DNA of 64,000 bases from Halosolutus gelatinilyticus (lineage in GTDB: Archaea > Halobacteriota > Halobacteria > Halobacteriales > Natrialbaceae). Position numbers and translations under genes: made by a program. Under the pieces are notes generated by a model. It had not been told where the DNA came from. It made no database searches and saw only the letters and a program-made list of their open reading frames with translations. The stretch covers positions 930,001 to 994,000 of the forward strand of contig NZ_CP095491.1 of the NCBI RefSeq assembly GCF_023028105.1, given 5' to 3'. Shown here in pieces: positions 62,109-64,000 of this stretch (its first letter is position 1; each line of letters starts with the position of its first letter).

Positions 62109-63341
62109 TTACTGATAGAAGTAGCCCGCCGAGGAGACCACGTCGCTCGAATCGTCGTCCTCGAGTTTCTCCACTGCATCGACGAAGTCGTGGTGGGTGA
62201 CCTCGTCTCGATCGTTCCGGATGGCGAACATGCCGGCCTCGGTCGCGAGGCTCTCGATGTCGGCGCCCGAGTAGCCCTCGGTTTCGTCGGCGAGGGAGTC
62301 GAAGTCGACGTCGTCGTCGACGCTCATGTTTCGAGTGTGGATCTGAAGGATCTGCTCGCGGCCGTCGCGGTCGGGTTCGGGCACCTCGATGAGGCGATCG
62401 AAGCGGCCCGGTCGGAGGATGGCGCGATCGAGCATGTCGAAGCGGTTGGTCGCGGCGATGATGCGGATCTCGCCCCGGGCCTCGAAGCCGTCCATCTCGG
62501 AGAGCAGTTGCATCATCGTCCGCTGAACCTCTGCGTCGCCCGACGTTTTGGATTCGGTGCGGGTGGTCGCGATCGCGTCGATCTCGTCGATAAAGATGAT
62601 GGCGGGTTCGCGCCCGCGGGCCATCTCGAAGAGATCGCGGACGAGGCGCGAGCCCTCGCCGATGAACTTCCGGACGAGTTCGGAGCCGGCCATCTTGATG
62701 AAGGTGGCGTCGGTCTGGTTGGCGACGGCCTTCGCGAGCATCGTCTTGCCCGTCCCCGGCGGGCCGTACAGCAGGACGCCGCTCGGCGGGTCGATGCCGA
62801 CCTCCTCGAACATCTCCGGCTCGGACAGCGGCTGTTCGACGGCTTCCCGCACCTCGCGGACCTGGTCGTCGATGCCGCCGATGTCCTCGTAGCTCACGTC
62901 GGGCCGTTCGGTGATCTCCATCGACTGTGCGCGCGCGTCGGTCTCGGTGGAGAGCACTGACTGGATCGCGAACGAATCGTTGACCGCGACGCGATCGCCG
63001 GGGTCGACGCGCTCGACGATGCGCGGGGAGACGTCGGTGAGCACTTCCTGGTTGTTGCCGTGCTGTTTGACGATGACCTCGTCATCGTCCATCACGTCCT
63101 CGACGGTCGCGAGGTACAGCGACGAGCTTTTGAGCGTCTCGTTTTCGCGTTCGACGCGGTCGACTCGCTCGCGGAGGCGATTTCGGCGTTCGGTGGCGTC
63201 GTCGAGTTGGTCGGACAGCTGCTCGTTGATCTCGACGAGATCCTCGTAGTGGCCCCGGAGCGCCTCGAGCCGCTCGTCGTCCGGAAGATCGGGATCGATA
63301 TCACGGTGTGGTCGATCGGGGATAGACGGGCTTCGAGACAT
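62109..63341 (-). CDS. pan: proteasome-activating nucleotidase (PAN)
   Basis: AAA ATPase of 410 aa that unfolds substrates for the 20S proteasome. It has an N-terminal coiled coil (about residues 25-75, GHYEDLVEINEQLSDQLDDA), then an OB domain (VEDVMDDDEVIVKQHGNNQE). The AAA domain has Walker A GPPGTGKTMLAKA, Walker B IIFIDEIDAI and arginine fingers in LDRAILRPGRFDR. The C-terminus ends SSAGYFYQ: the last three residues F-Y-Q form the HbYX motif that docks into the proteasome alpha ring. The start at 63341 (MSRSPSIPDRPHRD) gives the normal length. Haloarchaea usually have two PAN paralogs; which one this is cannot be decided here. Confidence 0.94.
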   Translation of the reverse strand: MSRSPSIPDRPHRDIDPDLPDDERLEALRGHYEDLVEINEQLSDQLDDATERRNRLRERVDRVERENETLKSSSLYLATVEDVMDDDEVIVKQHGNNQEVLTDVSPRIVERVDPGDRVAVNDSFAIQSVLSTETDARAQSMEITERPDVSYEDIGGIDDQVREVREAVEQPLSEPEMFEEVGIDPPSGVLLYGPPGTGKTMLAKAVANQTDATFIKMAGSELVRKFIGEGSRLVRDLFEMARGREPAIIFIDEIDAIATTRTESKTSGDAEVQRTMMQLLSEMDGFEARGEIRIIAATNRFDMLDRAILRPGRFDRLIEVPEPDRDGREQILQIHTRNMSVDDDVDFDSLADETEGYSGADIESLATEAGMFAIRNDRDEVTHHDFVDAVEKLEDDDSSDVVSSAGYFYQ

Positions 63342-63532
63342 CCTGACGTGCACGGATAAGTCCCCGACGATAAATGTGCCTTTGGGTCCCGGTTGGTTTT
63401 CCGCGATCGGTCGGGCGATCGGTCGACCGGAAGCGGCCGACCAGCGGGGGACGAAACCCGTCCCTCGGCGGCGTAAACCGCGGTTCCGTCCAGTTCGTGT
63501 ATTTCGAAAATCATTATAGTACGTCGGCACAC

Positions 63533-64000
63533 ATGACAAATATGACTCGGTTTCAGCGCCGCGCTACTCTGATCCTCGGAATCGGCCTTCTCGCCTCCGT
63601 CTTCGGGTTCGTCGCGTTTGCGGGGATCGATGGCCTTCGGCCGTCGACGATCAGCGGCGCGGTTCTCCTCGCCGGTGCAGGGGCGGCGGACGTCGCCTCG
63701 TACGCCCGCGACGAGTACCGGATCGCCGGTCGAACGGTGCGCTGGCGTCACCTGTACGCCGTCGGGACGGGGCTGCTCGCGATCGGACTGGTCGTCACGA
63801 CGCTCCCGACGATCGACTCGACGCCGGGACTGGGCGTCGCGACGCTTCTCGGCGCGTCGAGTCTGCTCTTTTTCAGCTACCAGGCGCTGGTCGACGGGCC
63901 GCACCTCGATCTCGACGCCGAGCCCTCGAAAACGCGGCTGCTCGTCGTCGCGCTCGCCGCGATCGGATGCGTGGGTCTGGGGGCAGTCGCCACCATCGTC
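63533..64000 (+). CDS. membrane protein, N-terminal part (truncated by window edge)
   Basis: At least 153 residues, open to the window end. Hydrophobic segments include RATLILGIGLLASVFGFVAF, STISGAVLLAGAGAADVASY, HLYAVGTGLLAIGLVVTTLP and LGVATLLGASSLLFFSYQAL. Two in-frame ATGs lie at 63533 and 63542. An ATTATAG element near 63513-63519 fits a leaderless start at the second better (23-29 bp). No family recognised from the visible part. Confidence 0.7.
   Translation, partial: MTNMTRFQRRATLILGIGLLASVFGFVAFAGIDGLRPSTISGAVLLAGAGAADVASYARDEYRIAGRTVRWRHLYAVGTGLLAIGLVVTTLPTIDSTPGLGVATLLGASSLLFFSYQALVDGPHLDLDAEPSKTRLLVVALAAIGCVGLGAVATIV

Noticed and set aside
1-64000. CRISPR arrays, rRNA or tRNA genes
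   Set aside because: I looked for regularly spaced repeats, conserved rRNA segments and T-loop/CCA-type patterns and found none.

Overview
The window is chromosomal DNA of a halophilic archaeon (class Halobacteria, probably a Natrialbales/Natrinema-like lineage). Support: high G+C, strongly acidic proteins, twin-arginine lipoprotein signals, many haloarchaea-specific small proteins, AT-rich TATA boxes about 25-30 bp upstream of start codons (leaderless promoters), a bat-type HTH regulator, HalOD1 and Tfx domains, a basB/basT-like chemosensing pair, an archaeal A-type ATP synthase operon and a PAN-type proteasomal ATPase. I saw no rRNA, tRNA or CRISPR.

Layout. 1-10 kb: end of threonine synthase, uridine kinase, arginyl-tRNA synthetase with an in-frame palindromic insertion, two tandem paralogous lipoproteins, a MinD-type ATPase divergent from release factor aRF1, and a FilR1-type regulator. 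10-24 kb: metabolic and regulatory singletons (TraB-like, HalOD1, acyltransferase, aldo/keto reductase, SDR, bat-type regulator, BASS transporter, NUDIX, FAU-1, PrsW protease, a long acidic PRC-barrel protein, riboflavin synthase). 24-30 kb: a UvrD/Rep helicase translationally coupled to a degenerate M24 protein, two tiny zinc-finger genes, the E1-like SAMP activator UbaA and an SDR. 30.6-32.3 kb: a 1.33-kb insertion cassette. 32-41 kb: Tfx regulator, metallo-beta-lactamase-fold hydrolase, TRAM protein, etfBA, a repeat-rich gap, and the amino-acid binding protein/chemotaxis transducer pair. 41-49.3 kb: polyprenyl synthase, DUF373 membrane protein, radical SAM protein, surface and regulatory proteins, a pilin-like protein and a methyltransferase. 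49.4-59.7 kb: ATP synthase genes atpH-I-K-E-C-F-A-B, then three unrelated genes, then atpD. 59.7-64 kb: small haloarchaeal proteins, pyruvoyl-dependent arginine decarboxylase, PAN, and the start of a membrane protein.

The most notable observation is at 30647-31977. A low-G+C segment has 16-bp inverted ends that match at 14 positions and a perfect 8-bp direct repeat (GCACCGAT) on each side. It contains no transposase; its only gene encodes a flavoprotein monooxygenase-like enzyme. Removing the segment and one repeat copy rejoins an open frame of 114 codons that the insertion split. The segment therefore looks like a mobile insertion cassette: IS5-like ends carrying a passenger gene and relying on a transposase encoded elsewhere. 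Other oddities are nested IS-type ends inside this cassette, duplicated lipoprotein genes with duplicated promoters, a metallopeptidase-fold protein without recognisable metal ligands, a radical SAM protein with C-x4-C-x2-C spacing, and a frameshifted acetyltransferase inside the ATP synthase locus.
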